Below are positions 9,182 to 16,397 of a stretch of DNA of 64,000 nucleotides, in pieces. The first letter of the stretch is position 1; each line of letters begins with the position of its first letter. A program made the position numbers and the translations under genes. This stretch comes from Hyphomicrobium sp. LHD-15. Lineage in GTDB: Bacteria > Pseudomonadota > Alphaproteobacteria > Rhizobiales > Hyphomicrobiaceae. The stretch lies in NCBI RefSeq assembly GCF_031157355.1, contig NZ_JAVIFT010000006.1, positions 1-64,000 on the forward strand. The letters run 5' to 3'. The notes under the pieces are model-generated. The model saw only the letters and a list, made by a program, of their open reading frames with translations, was not told the origin of the DNA and searched no databases.

Positions 9182-9802
9182 ATGTTCTTCAAGAAGTCCC
9201 AGGACGAAGCAGAGAGCAAGCAGACGGAAACCGCCGTGCACAAGAACGGAGCAGCAGGCGCCGTCGAGATTTCGGCGCGAGACAAGACACCGGATAATGA
9301 GGATCTGGCCGCGCCCGTGACGCTCGACGCGGACGAAGCCAAAAAGCGCGCAGCCGCGTCGAAGCGGATGGCGGCATCGTTCGGCGAGATCGTGCTGCTG
9401 ATGAGCCAGTCACCGGCTGAACAGCATTACGCGCTGCGCGATCTCGACTGGCTGGTCGCACCGGCCGTCCGGCTGGGTCAATTCGCACTCGCCGAGGCGC
9501 AGTCGAAAACCAACGGGCAGGTGCTTCCTGTTGGCGCCATCTTGTGGGCTGTGGTCTCGTCAGAGATCGATCAGCGCCTGTCGGGCCAGGAGACGGGACC
9601 GATCCGGCTTGCTCCCGGCGAATGGCGCTCGGGCGATATCCCGTGGATCATCCACACCGTGGGCGAGCCGAAGATCCTCGGCGGCCTCATGGAACAGCTG
9701 ACCAAGACCGTGTTCAAGGAACGTGCGCCGAAGATGCGGGTTCGCGGTCAGGACGGCAAAGCCAAGGTCGGCGAGATTCACGTCAAGGAAAAGGCCGCGT
9801 GA
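9182..9802 (+). CDS. HlyC/RtxC-like toxin-activating lysine acyltransferase
   Basis: The protein has 206 residues; AGGAGA lies about 10 nt before the ATG. The N-terminal ~65 residues are charged low complexity with no counterpart in HlyC. From ~68 on it aligns by eye with the HlyC family: MSQSPAEQHYAL corresponds to the HlyC segment around catalytic His23 (here His82), then a central LGQFALAEAQ...PVGAILWA region, then APGEWRSGDIPW matching EDWTSGDRKW. HlyC transfers fatty acyl groups from acyl-ACP to internal lysines of the RTX protoxin in the cytoplasm. Position 158, aligned with the second dyad residue Asp92 of HlyC, is His here. The obvious substrate is the RTX protease just upstream (inference). 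Catalytic activity is unproven because of the Asp-to-His change. Confidence 0.8.
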   Translation: MFFKKSQDEAESKQTETAVHKNGAAGAVEISARDKTPDNEDLAAPVTLDADEAKKRAAASKRMAASFGEIVLLMSQSPAEQHYALRDLDWLVAPAVRLGQFALAEAQSKTNGQVLPVGAILWAVVSSEIDQRLSGQETGPIRLAPGEWRSGDIPWIIHTVGEPKILGGLMEQLTKTVFKERAPKMRVRGQDGKAKVGEIHVKEKAA

Positions 9803-10169
9803 GCGCGGTCGAGCTTAAAGTCGACCCTTCCAGAACAGGCGCGCGCGACCGGAGCGCGCGTCTGATGTCGGAGCTCCGCTCTCGAATTTGAAGCAGACGG
9901 CATTGGTCGAGCAAACTTGATCTTCTGGAGCCGTTCGGCCGACTTCCGCTTTCTCGGCATCGCGTCGATGGGTGGGACACTGGGAGTGTGGTAATGCTCT
10001 GCGCCCGAGGAGGAGCAAATGGCGGCAGATTGGAAGAGCTCGATGACGGCACTTCTCCCGCTAGCAGCTCCGCTCTGGCCATCGCCCAAAATTTGCCCGT
10101 ATGAACGCAAATTGGGGACCACCAATGGACCGCCGACGCGGTCGGAAAAACACAAGTCATTGAAAACAT
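9803..10169. other. Non-coding stretch between acyltransferase and tRNA genes
   Basis: 367 bases with no gene I can support. Open frames on both strands here are compositional, lack ribosome sites and run into the tRNA. No terminator with a U-run is evident after the acyltransferase stop. Confidence 0.5.
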
Positions 10170-10245
10170 TGGTGGGCCCGCCAGGACTCGAACCTGGAAC
10201 CAGGCGGTTATGAGCCGCCAGCTCTAACCATTGAGCTACGGGCCC
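10170..10245 (-). tRNA. tRNA with CAT anticodon, probably tRNA-Ile2 (lysidine-modified)
   Basis: On the minus strand this folds as a complete 76-nt cloverleaf with encoded CCA. The acceptor stem is GGGCCCG/CGGGCCC, the D arm AGCTCAATGGTTAGAGC, the anticodon stem GGCGG/CCGCC with loop CTCATAA, and the T-loop GGTTCGAGTCC. Anticodon CAT fits Met or Ile2. The body (GGGCCCGTAGCTCAATGG start, GGCGGCTCATAACCGCC arm) resembles bacterial tRNA-Ile2, which TilS converts to read AUA, rather than the usual alphaproteobacterial elongator Met tRNA (GGCGGGGTAGCTCAG...). It also lacks the C1-A72 mismatch of initiator tRNA. The isotype is therefore probable, not certain. Confidence 0.93.
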
Positions 10246-10482
10246 CGGGGCGGGCTCGTTGCGCACAAATCCTTCCCAAGGATCGAACCCGAGGAGGGGA
10301 GCGCACGGCATCACCCGGAGTTGAGGCGCAGCCAGCCGCCGGCAAGCGGGGAGCACCTCCGCAGCTCTATAGCAGAGTTCGCGGCCCGCACCAGCCGAAT
10401 GAGGCGCCGCGATCTTGGCCTGCGCAAGCCTTCTTTCCTCCCCGAACGTGCACTATCTCAAGGCGCCTAACAGGAGGAATTT

Positions 10483-11199
10483 ATGCGACCAATGACGATC
10501 ATTCAGCCCGCGGCTGCCCTTCTCGCCGCTTCATTTCTTGTAGCAATTGCCGCCCCGCTCCGCGCCGAGGAAAAGCCGATGGACCGCCTGATCACCGTCT
10601 CCGCCACGGGCTACGCCTATGCCGAGCCCGATCAGGCGCGCCTGTCGTCCGGCGTGACCGCTGAGGCCGAGACCGCTCAGGCCGCGCTTGCTGCCAACAC
10701 CGAGAAGATGAAGGCGGTCGTCGCCGGATTGAAGGAAAGCGGCATCGACGCCAAGGACATCCAGACCAGCAATTTCAACGTCAGCCCGCGCTATACGTCC
10801 CCGAAGGATGGCACGGCGCCCGTCATCGATGGCTATAGCGTGTCGAACCAGGTCGAGGTCCTGGTGCGCGATCTGAAGGCGCTTGGTGGGCTGCTCGACA
10901 AGCTTGTCAGCCTTGGTGCCAACCAAATCAACGGCCTGAGCTTCGTGGTCAGCAAGGCCGAGACGCTGAAGGACGACGCCCGCAAGGACGCCGTCGCCAA
11001 CGCCCGCCGCCGCGCCGAGCTGCTGGCGACTGCCGCCGGCGCCGAGGTGGGTGACGTCGTCCAGATCTCCGAAGAGACAGGATACGGTGGCCCGCGTCCG
11101 ATGATGGCGGCCCGCGCGGAAAAGGCCGATTTCGCGCCGGTCGAAGCGGGCACCGAAACGCTCGAAGCCCGCGTATCCGTTACCTGGAAGCTGAAATAG
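10483..11199 (+). CDS. SIMPL (DUF541) domain periplasmic protein
   Basis: The protein has 238 residues; AGGAGG at 10472-10477 fixes the start. An N-terminal signal peptide (~1-28, ending around APLRAEE) is followed by a SIMPL/DUF541 domain. That family has the pattern ITVSATGYAYAEPDQARLS, a central NFNVSPRYTSP segment and a C-terminal LEARVSVTWKLK strand. SIMPL proteins of the E. coli YggE and Brucella BP26 type are periplasmic or outer-membrane-associated oligomers; BP26 forms ring-like channels and YggE has been linked to oxidative stress. The gene stands alone between the tRNA and a strong hairpin at 11217. The family call is firm; the precise role is not. Confidence 0.88.
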   Translation: MRPMTIIQPAAALLAASFLVAIAAPLRAEEKPMDRLITVSATGYAYAEPDQARLSSGVTAEAETAQAALAANTEKMKAVVAGLKESGIDAKDIQTSNFNVSPRYTSPKDGTAPVIDGYSVSNQVEVLVRDLKALGGLLDKLVSLGANQINGLSFVVSKAETLKDDARKDAVANARRRAELLATAAGAEVGDVVQISEETGYGGPRPMMAARAEKADFAPVEAGTETLEARVSVTWKLK

Positions 11200-11216
11200 C
11201 CACGGATTGAAGCACG

Positions 11217-11246
11217 GGGAGAGGCCACGAGCCTCTCCCTATTCTT
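11217..11246 (+). terminator. Terminator after SIMPL gene
   Basis: A perfect 9-bp stem, GGGAGAGGC / GCCTCTCCC, with a 5-nt loop (11226-11230) is followed by TATTCTT. It lies 18 nt after the stop codon. Confidence 0.75.
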
Positions 11247-11387
11247 GAACAGAGTTCGAAAGATTTTTGCCCCGCCCCGAGCGCATTCCCTAGGGATTTG
11301 AAGGGGTAGTGCGCAATCAGTTGTCAAAACAATCTTATCTTTTCTCCGATAGATCTCCCATCTTGCGGCTCGGCTGCGGAGATGAGG

Positions 11388-12191
11388 ATGAACACGATGG
11401 GTTCGCTAGCCTCGGCGGTCCGACAGAACCCTTGGACCAGCGCATTCGACGCGACGCTCCTCGGCATTGCGATGGTGGTCAGCCTTTTGCTGGCCCTCGA
11501 ATATGAAATCGTCGTCTTCTGGGATCAGCTCACGGAGCGTCAGCGCCGCATCCGCATAGAGGAGATCTTTCTCCTGTCGGTGTTGCTTGCGATCGGTCTC
11601 GGGGTATTTGCGTCCCGTCGCATGAAGGAGGCGCAGAGCGACCGGGAGCGTGAGATGCGAGCGGCGTACGAGGCGGAAGCCGCCCGCGCACTCGCGATGC
11701 AAGATGCATTGACGGGCCTACCCAATCGGCGCGCACTCGAAGCTGCCGTCGAGCGGGCAATCGTTCAGCCGCCGGTAGAGGGCCGCATGCACGCCTTCTA
11801 TCTTCTGGATCTCAACGGCTTCAAGCGTGTGAACGACGAACACGGACATGCCGTCGGCGACGCGGTTCTCCAGGGTGTCGCAAAGCGCTTTCGCGCCGCC
11901 GCGCGCCAGGAGGATCTGGTGGCGCGGCTCGGCGGGGACGAATTCGCGGTTCTCGCCTGCGATCTCGGCGATCGGGCGAGCGCTCTCGCGATAGGCGAGC
12001 GTTTCGTGTCCGCGCTCGGCAATGAAATCGCCGCCGGCGGGCGCACGCATCCGGTCGGCGTTTCGGTGGGCGTCGCCCTTTACCCGCAGGATGGCGGCAC
12101 GGCCGAGGCGGTCATGCATCAGGCCGACCTCGCCATGTACAAGGTCAAGGCCGGGAAGCGGTCAGGCGTGCAGCTGTCCGAAGCCGCCTGA
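11388..12191 (+). CDS. Membrane-anchored GGDEF diguanylate cyclase
   Basis: The protein has 267 residues from ATG 11388, chosen because GGAG at 11378-11381 is 6 nt upstream of it; an ATG at 11382 abuts that site. Two N-terminal hydrophobic segments (one around LLGIAMVVSLLLALEY, one around IFLLSVLLAIGLGVFA) flank a short loop, so there is no large sensor domain. A linker helix leads to a GGDEF domain beginning at DALTGLPNRRAL. The signature RLGGDEFAVL is intact, with the RxxD inhibitory I-site (RQED) exactly five residues before GGDEF. It should make c-di-GMP from two GTP and be product-inhibited. No EAL domain is present. It appears monocistronic. Confidence 0.9.
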   Translation: MNTMGSLASAVRQNPWTSAFDATLLGIAMVVSLLLALEYEIVVFWDQLTERQRRIRIEEIFLLSVLLAIGLGVFASRRMKEAQSDREREMRAAYEAEAARALAMQDALTGLPNRRALEAAVERAIVQPPVEGRMHAFYLLDLNGFKRVNDEHGHAVGDAVLQGVAKRFRAAARQEDLVARLGGDEFAVLACDLGDRASALAIGERFVSALGNEIAAGGRTHPVGVSVGVALYPQDGGTAEAVMHQADLAMYKVKAGKRSGVQLSEAA

Positions 12192-12221
12192 ACGGCCCAT
12201 TCGCAAGCGAACTGCTGCGCC

Positions 12222-13130
12222 TCAGATAAGCTTCACGCTCTCGACCGTATGCTTCAGCGGCTCGGCGCCGGGCTGGGCTGGCCAGTCGCCGAAGTTGCGC
12301 ATCTCGCCACTGGTCCGCAGGCGGCGCAAGGCCGCGAGATCGACGGCCGCATAAACCCACATCGGATGATTGAGCGTGCCTTCCGCGATAACGCCGGTGT
12401 CGCTGACACCTTGTTCTGGCGGCACGTAGATGCCGGCCGCGCCGACGTTGAAATCGACGGCCGGAGACCACGGCGCATCGCCGACGGTCGGGCTTTGCAC
12501 GGTGACGATGGTGTTTTCGAGCGCGCGCGCTTGCGAGCCGGTCCGCACGCGATGATAGCCCGAGACGCGCTCGGTGCACGACGGCACCAGGATCGCGTCG
12601 GCGCCAGCTTCGACGGCAGCGCGGGCAAGCAGCGGAAACTCGCTGTCGTAGCAGATCAGGATCGCAATTTTGCCGAGCGCGGTCTCGAACACGCGCAGCG
12701 GACTGCCGGCGGTCACGCCCCAGCCGTGCTCGAACGGCGTCATGATCAGCTTTTCCTGCACGCCGACGAGCCCCGAGGGCGTGACGAGCTGCGTCGCGTT
12801 GACGAAGCGGCCGTCCGCGTGCTTCGCGGGGCCGGAGCCGACAAGAATATGCACGCCATGCTTTTTCGCGAGCGCGGCATGGTGCGCGACGCGCGACGGC
12901 GCAAGCTCCGCGACGCGCTCGAGCGTCGTCGTGAGATCGTTGTAGACTTCGGGCCCAAAGCAGGCCGCTTGCTCGATCGCGGCGTATTCCGGAAACACCA
13001 GCAGCTCGGCGCCCGTTGCAGCGCCCTCGGCCACCCAGGACGCGATCTTGGCTTCCCACTCGGCGAGCGAGGCGGGCTGCCCGATCGGATACTGGGCCGA
13101 AGCGACTTTGAGAACCTGCGGAAGCGCCAT
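12222..13130 (-). CDS. Carbon-nitrogen hydrolase (nitrilase superfamily amidohydrolase)
   Basis: The protein has 302 residues. The nitrilase-fold triad is visible: Glu in LLVFPEYAAIE, Lys in VQEKLIMTPFEHGW, and Cys in ILICYDSEFPLLAR. Such enzymes hydrolyse amides or nitriles through a cysteine acyl intermediate; the substrate cannot be read from sequence. The ATG overlaps the stop codon of the upstream acetyltransferase gene (ATGA), so the two are translationally coupled. In Bacillus YhcX the same two activities are fused in one polypeptide, which supports a joint pathway. Confidence 0.88.
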   Translation of the reverse strand: MALPQVLKVASAQYPIGQPASLAEWEAKIASWVAEGAATGAELLVFPEYAAIEQAACFGPEVYNDLTTTLERVAELAPSRVAHHAALAKKHGVHILVGSGPAKHADGRFVNATQLVTPSGLVGVQEKLIMTPFEHGWGVTAGSPLRVFETALGKIAILICYDSEFPLLARAAVEAGADAILVPSCTERVSGYHRVRTGSQARALENTIVTVQSPTVGDAPWSPAVDFNVGAAGIYVPPEQGVSDTGVIAEGTLNHPMWVYAAVDLAALRRLRTSGEMRNFGDWPAQPGAEPLKHTVESVKLI

Positions 13131-13720
13131 CAGAGTGCTTTCATCCAGAACTGCATGGTGTGGGTGGTTTCGTCCGGCTGGTCGACATCCTTCCAGTCGT
13201 AGGTGGCGGTGAGGCCGGGCACAGGCGCATAGCCGCGCTTGGTCCAGAACGCATCAAGCGGGATGTAGTCGGCCGGTTTGAGCGGATGATTATCCGGGCG
13301 CACCACGCGACAGAACGTCGAATGCGTGAACCCGCCGAGCGCGTGTGCCTGCGCCTCTCGAAGCTCGAAGAACGTGTGCCCGAGCCGATGCCCGCGATGG
13401 CTTTTGAGCAGTACGCTCTCGCCGCAGTAGAAGATCTTCGAGAGATCGTAGCCGGCGTTGCGAAACGGTTCGCCGAACTCGTCCGCGTGCTCGACCATCG
13501 GCGCGCCGGTGGAGGCGCCGACCACGAGATCGCCGTCGCGCGCGACGACGCACACCGCGCCTTTCGCAGCCGCGAACTTGGCGAGGTACTCCTCCTCGTA
13601 TTCGAGCGTGCCGTCATAGAGGTACGGCCAGTCGCGGAACACGGTGATGCGAAGCCGCGCGAGATCCGCCAGCACGGCCTTGATGTCGTCGCCGGTGAGG
13701 GCGCGCACGTCGATGCTCAT
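13130..13720 (-). CDS. GNAT-family N-acetyltransferase coupled to nitrilase
   Basis: The protein has 196 residues from ATG 13720 (MSIDVRALTGDD), preceded by an AAGGA-like site. A longer in-frame start exists but would add an unsupported Arg-rich leader. The GNAT fold is indicated by an N-terminal strand/helix unit, a central VCVVARDGDLVVGAS strand pair and the acetyl-CoA pyrophosphate loop SHRGHRLGHTFF. The C-terminal part ends in FWTKRGYAPVPGLTATYDW, a usual GNAT beta6-beta7 pattern. The stop overlaps the start of the downstream nitrilase-family gene. The acceptor substrate is unknown. Confidence 0.82.
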   Translation of the reverse strand: MSIDVRALTGDDIKAVLADLARLRITVFRDWPYLYDGTLEYEEEYLAKFAAAKGAVCVVARDGDLVVGASTGAPMVEHADEFGEPFRNAGYDLSKIFYCGESVLLKSHRGHRLGHTFFELREAQAHALGGFTHSTFCRVVRPDNHPLKPADYIPLDAFWTKRGYAPVPGLTATYDWKDVDQPDETTHTMQFWMKAL

Positions 13721-13779
13721 CCCGAAGTCCTTTTTCTCAGCGAATTTGCCTCGCAGGGGCCGGGAGCGTCTTGGCGGAG

Positions 13780-13868
13780 CCAAGCTTCGCTTGGACGCGA
13801 CCCGCGACTTGTGTCGCGCCCTCGCGGAGGCTGCCCGTTCGCGAAGCGAACGGAACAGCAGCCGTGAG
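13780..13868. repeat. Cluster of short palindromes in an intergenic gap
   Basis: Between the GNAT and SnoaL genes are at least two compact hairpins: CCAAGC-TTC-GCTTGG near 13781-13795 and GTTCGC-GAA-GCGAAC near 13848-13862. A GCGACnnnnnnnnGTCGC-like arm pair lies between them. This resembles a REP-type or mRNA-stabilising intergenic element. Confidence 0.5.
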
Positions 13869-13872
13869 CGGC

Positions 13873-14298
13873 TTATGCCACCTGCGCGATCCAGTCGGTG
13901 AGGTTGTAGTAGGTGGTGACGCGCGCGATCTTGCCGTCGCGGATGGCGAAGAAGGTGCCGGCGGGCAGCACGTAGGTCTGGCCCTTGGCAGCCGGCAGGT
14001 CGGAGTCGGAGTTGAGGTAGGTGCCGTTGACGTTGAATTCGGCAGCCGCGCGCGTGCCATCCTTGGAGACGAGCACGACGATCTCGGTCAGAAGCTCCTT
14101 GTAGTGGTGGGTCATACGCGCGTTGAAGGCGCGGAACTTCTCGATGCCGACGCGACGCTCGCCCTGGTTGACGTCGTGGATCACGTCGTCGGTGAGGAAG
14201 CCCAGCATGGCGTCGGTTTTGCCGGCGTTGAATGCTTCGTAATAGCTGCGGATCAGTTGGGCGGTTTCGATGCGCTTCTGGCTTTCGGCGTCGCTCAT
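13873..14298 (-). CDS. SnoaL-like / NTF2-fold protein
   Basis: The protein has 141 residues from ATG 14298, chosen because GGAGG sits 6 nt upstream. The pattern is that of the NTF2-like superfamily (SnoaL, ketosteroid isomerase-like): N-terminal helix TAQLIRSYYEAFNAGKTDAM, then FLTDDVIHDVNQGERRVG, then long strands ending GKIARVTTYYNLTDWIAQV. Many members annotated this way are of unknown function; some are isomerases, cyclases or hydrolases acting on small hydrophobic ligands. No neighbour indicates a substrate. Confidence 0.8.
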   Translation of the reverse strand: MSDAESQKRIETAQLIRSYYEAFNAGKTDAMLGFLTDDVIHDVNQGERRVGIEKFRAFNARMTHHYKELLTEIVVLVSKDGTRAAAEFNVNGTYLNSDSDLPAAKGQTYVLPAGTFFAIRDGKIARVTTYYNLTDWIAQVA

Positions 14299-14458
14299 GA
14301 GAGCCTCCATGATGTGAATTTGGAGGCCCTATTAGCAGGTTGCGCCCGCCTACTCAAAGGGGCGGCGGAAAATCGCTGCGCGACAAAGAGCATCGCGAAG
14401 GATTATCCGCCGGCCTGCTGGTCTAATCGAGAAAAACGTTAACGATGCGGGCGCGTTA

Positions 14459-14758
14459 TCAGCGCTTCTTGGCCGCCGTCTTGGCAGGCGCCTTCCGGAC
14501 CACCCGCTTCACGACCTTCTTGGCGGGCTTCTTTGCGACGGCTTTTTTCGCCGCGGTCTTCTTGGCCGCAGGCTTAACGGCTGCCTTGACCTTCTTGCGC
14601 ACGCCCTTGAACGGCTTCTTGTCGGCCTTCACGTCCAGGAACTTGCCGCTCTTGTCGTCCCGCTTCGTCCAGGTTCCCGTCAGCTTGTTTTTGATCTGCG
14701 AGCGCTTCTTCACCGCACCAACGCGGCGATCGTCGCCCGCTTCCTTGTTCTTCGCCAT
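14459..14758 (-). CDS. Small lysine-rich protein with histone H1-like tail
   Basis: The protein has 99 residues; AGGAGGT 8 nt upstream of ATG 14758 makes the start firm. The N-terminal half contains a motif around QIKNKLTGTWTKRDDKSGKF and PFKGVRKK, which I recognise only as recurring in small conserved hypothetical proteins. The C-terminal half is a run of K/A/V repeats (AAKKTAAKKAVAKKPAKK type), like bacterial histone H1-like DNA-binding tails. It is strongly basic, so nucleic-acid binding is a reasonable inference. The repeat region is prone to length variation. Confidence 0.72.
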   Translation of the reverse strand: MAKNKEAGDDRRVGAVKKRSQIKNKLTGTWTKRDDKSGKFLDVKADKKPFKGVRKKVKAAVKPAAKKTAAKKAVAKKPAKKVVKRVVRKAPAKTAAKKR

Positions 14759-14808
14759 AAAGACCTCCTGTCGAAAAGCGAACACGAAATGAGAGATGAG
14801 TGCGAGCG

Positions 14809-15228
14809 TCACGCGCCAATCACATGCAACACGATCTTGCGTGCATGCGGTTGGTTGCGATGCTCGAAGAGATAGAGCCCCTGCCACGTCCCAAGTGCAA
14901 GTTTTTCTTCCATGATTGGAATCGTGATCGAGGTTTGCGTCAGCGCGCTTTTGACGTGTGCGGGCATGTCGTCGTCGCCTTCGAGCGTATGCACGAACAG
15001 CGGATCGCCATCGGGAACCAGGCGCTGGAAGAACGCGATGAGATCGCGCCGGACGTCCGGATCTGCATTTTCCTGAATGACGAGCGAAGCCGACGTGTGT
15101 CGGCAATAGGCCGTGAGCTGGCCCGTTCTGATGCCGGCATCCTTGGCAAAACGGCGGACCTCTTCGCTGATTTCGTAGAGACCTTGCCCGTCGGTCGTAA
15201 CGATGATCTCCTTCTGAGCTTGCTGCAT
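14809..15228 (-). CDS. yjbQ: YjbQ family protein (UPF0047)
   Basis: The protein has 139 residues. Family signatures are all present: CRHTSASLVIQENADPDV, LEGDDDMPAHVKSALT, and the C-terminal LGTWQGLYLFEHRNQP. Members have a compact trimeric fold with a conserved His/Asp/Glu cluster and are annotated as secondary thiamine-phosphate synthase because of weak complementation in E. coli; the physiological role is unsettled. It is divergent from the Gre-like gene, with only 50 nt between the two starts. Confidence 0.9.
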   Translation of the reverse strand: MQQAQKEIIVTTDGQGLYEISEEVRRFAKDAGIRTGQLTAYCRHTSASLVIQENADPDVRRDLIAFFQRLVPDGDPLFVHTLEGDDDMPAHVKSALTQTSITIPIMEEKLALGTWQGLYLFEHRNQPHARKIVLHVIGA

Positions 15229-15278
15229 CCTCGAGCGCTCCCCATGTTTTTTATCGATACACGGACTATATTAGGCCC

Positions 15279-15746
15279 ATGAGCAGAGCATTCGTCAAAG
15301 AACCTGATGGCCTCGAAGCTTTCGATGAGCTTCCCGAGCGCCTCGTGTCGGATCATCCGAACCTCGTGACCGAGCAGGGGCTCGCTCACATCGAGGCCGA
15401 GGTTTCGCGCCTGCAGCAGGCTTATGCGGAAGCGCAGAGCGCGGGTGATCGCGCTGCGCTGAACCATGCCGCGCGAGATCTACGGTATTGGTCCCAGCGG
15501 CGCGCGACCGCCGAGCTCGTCGAAATACCTAAGGATGGCGGCGAAGTCCGTTTTGGATCGCGCGTGACGCTGCTGCGCGCCGACGGGCGCCGCCAGACCT
15601 ATCGCATCGTCGGCGAGGACGAGGCCGATCCGTCGAAAGGCACGGTTTCGTACGTGTCGCCGCTGGCACGTGCGCTGCTCGGAAAATCGCTCGGCGACAC
15701 TGCGGTGGCCGGCGCTGGCGAGGTCGAAATCCTCGAAATCGTGTAA
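15279..15746 (+). CDS. GreA/GreB-family transcription elongation factor
   Basis: The protein has 155 residues. A coiled-coil N-terminal region (around HIEAEVSRLQQAYAEAQSAG) precedes a GreA/GreB C-terminal domain (VRFGSRVTLLRADGRRQTYR, then YVSPLARALLGKSLGD, ending EVEILEIV). The family binds the RNA polymerase secondary channel and stimulates cleavage of backtracked RNA. The window also carries a canonical greA at 35628. This copy has a more divergent N-terminus lacking the usual acidic DLSENAEY tip motif, so it may be GreB-like or a competitor of GreA. A TATATT hexamer lies only 6 nt before the ATG. Confidence 0.83.
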   Translation: MSRAFVKEPDGLEAFDELPERLVSDHPNLVTEQGLAHIEAEVSRLQQAYAEAQSAGDRAALNHAARDLRYWSQRRATAELVEIPKDGGEVRFGSRVTLLRADGRRQTYRIVGEDEADPSKGTVSYVSPLARALLGKSLGDTAVAGAGEVEILEIV

Positions 15747-15882
15747 GCGCGGGGCGCGCAGCCTGTTCCCTGGGAAACAGCTCGTTTCGATCCTGAGCGG
15801 CATACACGCCCTCGCTCGGCGCCGCTAACGCGCGGGCAAACGGTTCGAAGTTTCGAGTTCAAAGTCCAGGAGATCCCCCCAA

Positions 15883-16188
15883 ATGAGCAGCACGTTCCGC
15901 GCCGGCCTTGCCGCGCTTGCAGTCACCGGCCTCGCCCTCACGGTCGCCACGTCGGCTTTCGCCGGCCACCGCGCAGACCGCGAAGGCGGAGAAGCTGAAG
16001 TTGCGGGCATCGGCCCCGTGGCGCGCGATGCCGCCGTTTCGGCCGCGATTGCGGATTGGAAGCGCGAAGTGCGCGAAGAGACCGGACGCACGCCGCTGTG
16101 GCGCACCGCGACCGAGAAGCGGATCGCGTGCGAGACCGAGCGCGGCCGCAAGACCGAGTGCGAGGTTGAGGCCCGTCCCAACTTCTGA
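15883..16188 (+). CDS. Small secreted hypothetical protein
   Basis: The protein has 101 residues. A clear signal peptide (hydrophobic ~5-22, cleavage likely after TSAFA) is followed by a ~75-residue mature part. This has two cysteines in CETERGRKTEC, probably a disulfide in the periplasm, and a conserved-looking WKREVREETGRTPLWRTA helix. I recognise no domain. A strong terminator follows at 16225, so it is probably a one-gene unit. Confidence 0.72.
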   Translation: MSSTFRAGLAALAVTGLALTVATSAFAGHRADREGGEAEVAGIGPVARDAAVSAAIADWKREVREETGRTPLWRTATEKRIACETERGRKTECEVEARPNF

Positions 16189-16224
16189 GATTCGAGCGTC
16201 CAATCCCGGCCCGATGCCGGTCAG

Positions 16225-16258
16225 GGTCGGCCCTCCACTCCGGAGGCCGGCCTTTTTT
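16225..16258 (+). terminator. Rho-independent terminator
   Basis: A GC-rich stem (GGTCGGCCCTCC pairing with GGAGGCCGGCC) is followed directly by TTTTTT at 16253-16258. It lies 37 nt after the stop of the small secreted protein gene. Confidence 0.85.
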
Positions 16259-16397
16259 ATGCTTGGATATCAATCCATTTTGCCCGCGCTGAGTGGCCGC
16301 GCGAGAGGCTTGCGAAATCGTCGCGCCCGGTCATAGTCTTCTGGCGAAAACGGACGAGGGTGTGGGAACGAGCATGCTGGGTCTCGGACAGGCGGGG

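Noticed and set aside
10170-10245. Calling the tRNA initiator or elongator Met
   Set aside because: The CAT anticodon allows it, but G1-C72 pairing excludes initiator type, and the body resembles tRNA-Ile2 more than the elongator Met tRNA; left as probable Ile2.
9783-10356. Frames on both strands across the acyltransferase end and the tRNA
   Set aside because: They run through the tRNA gene and have no start signals.
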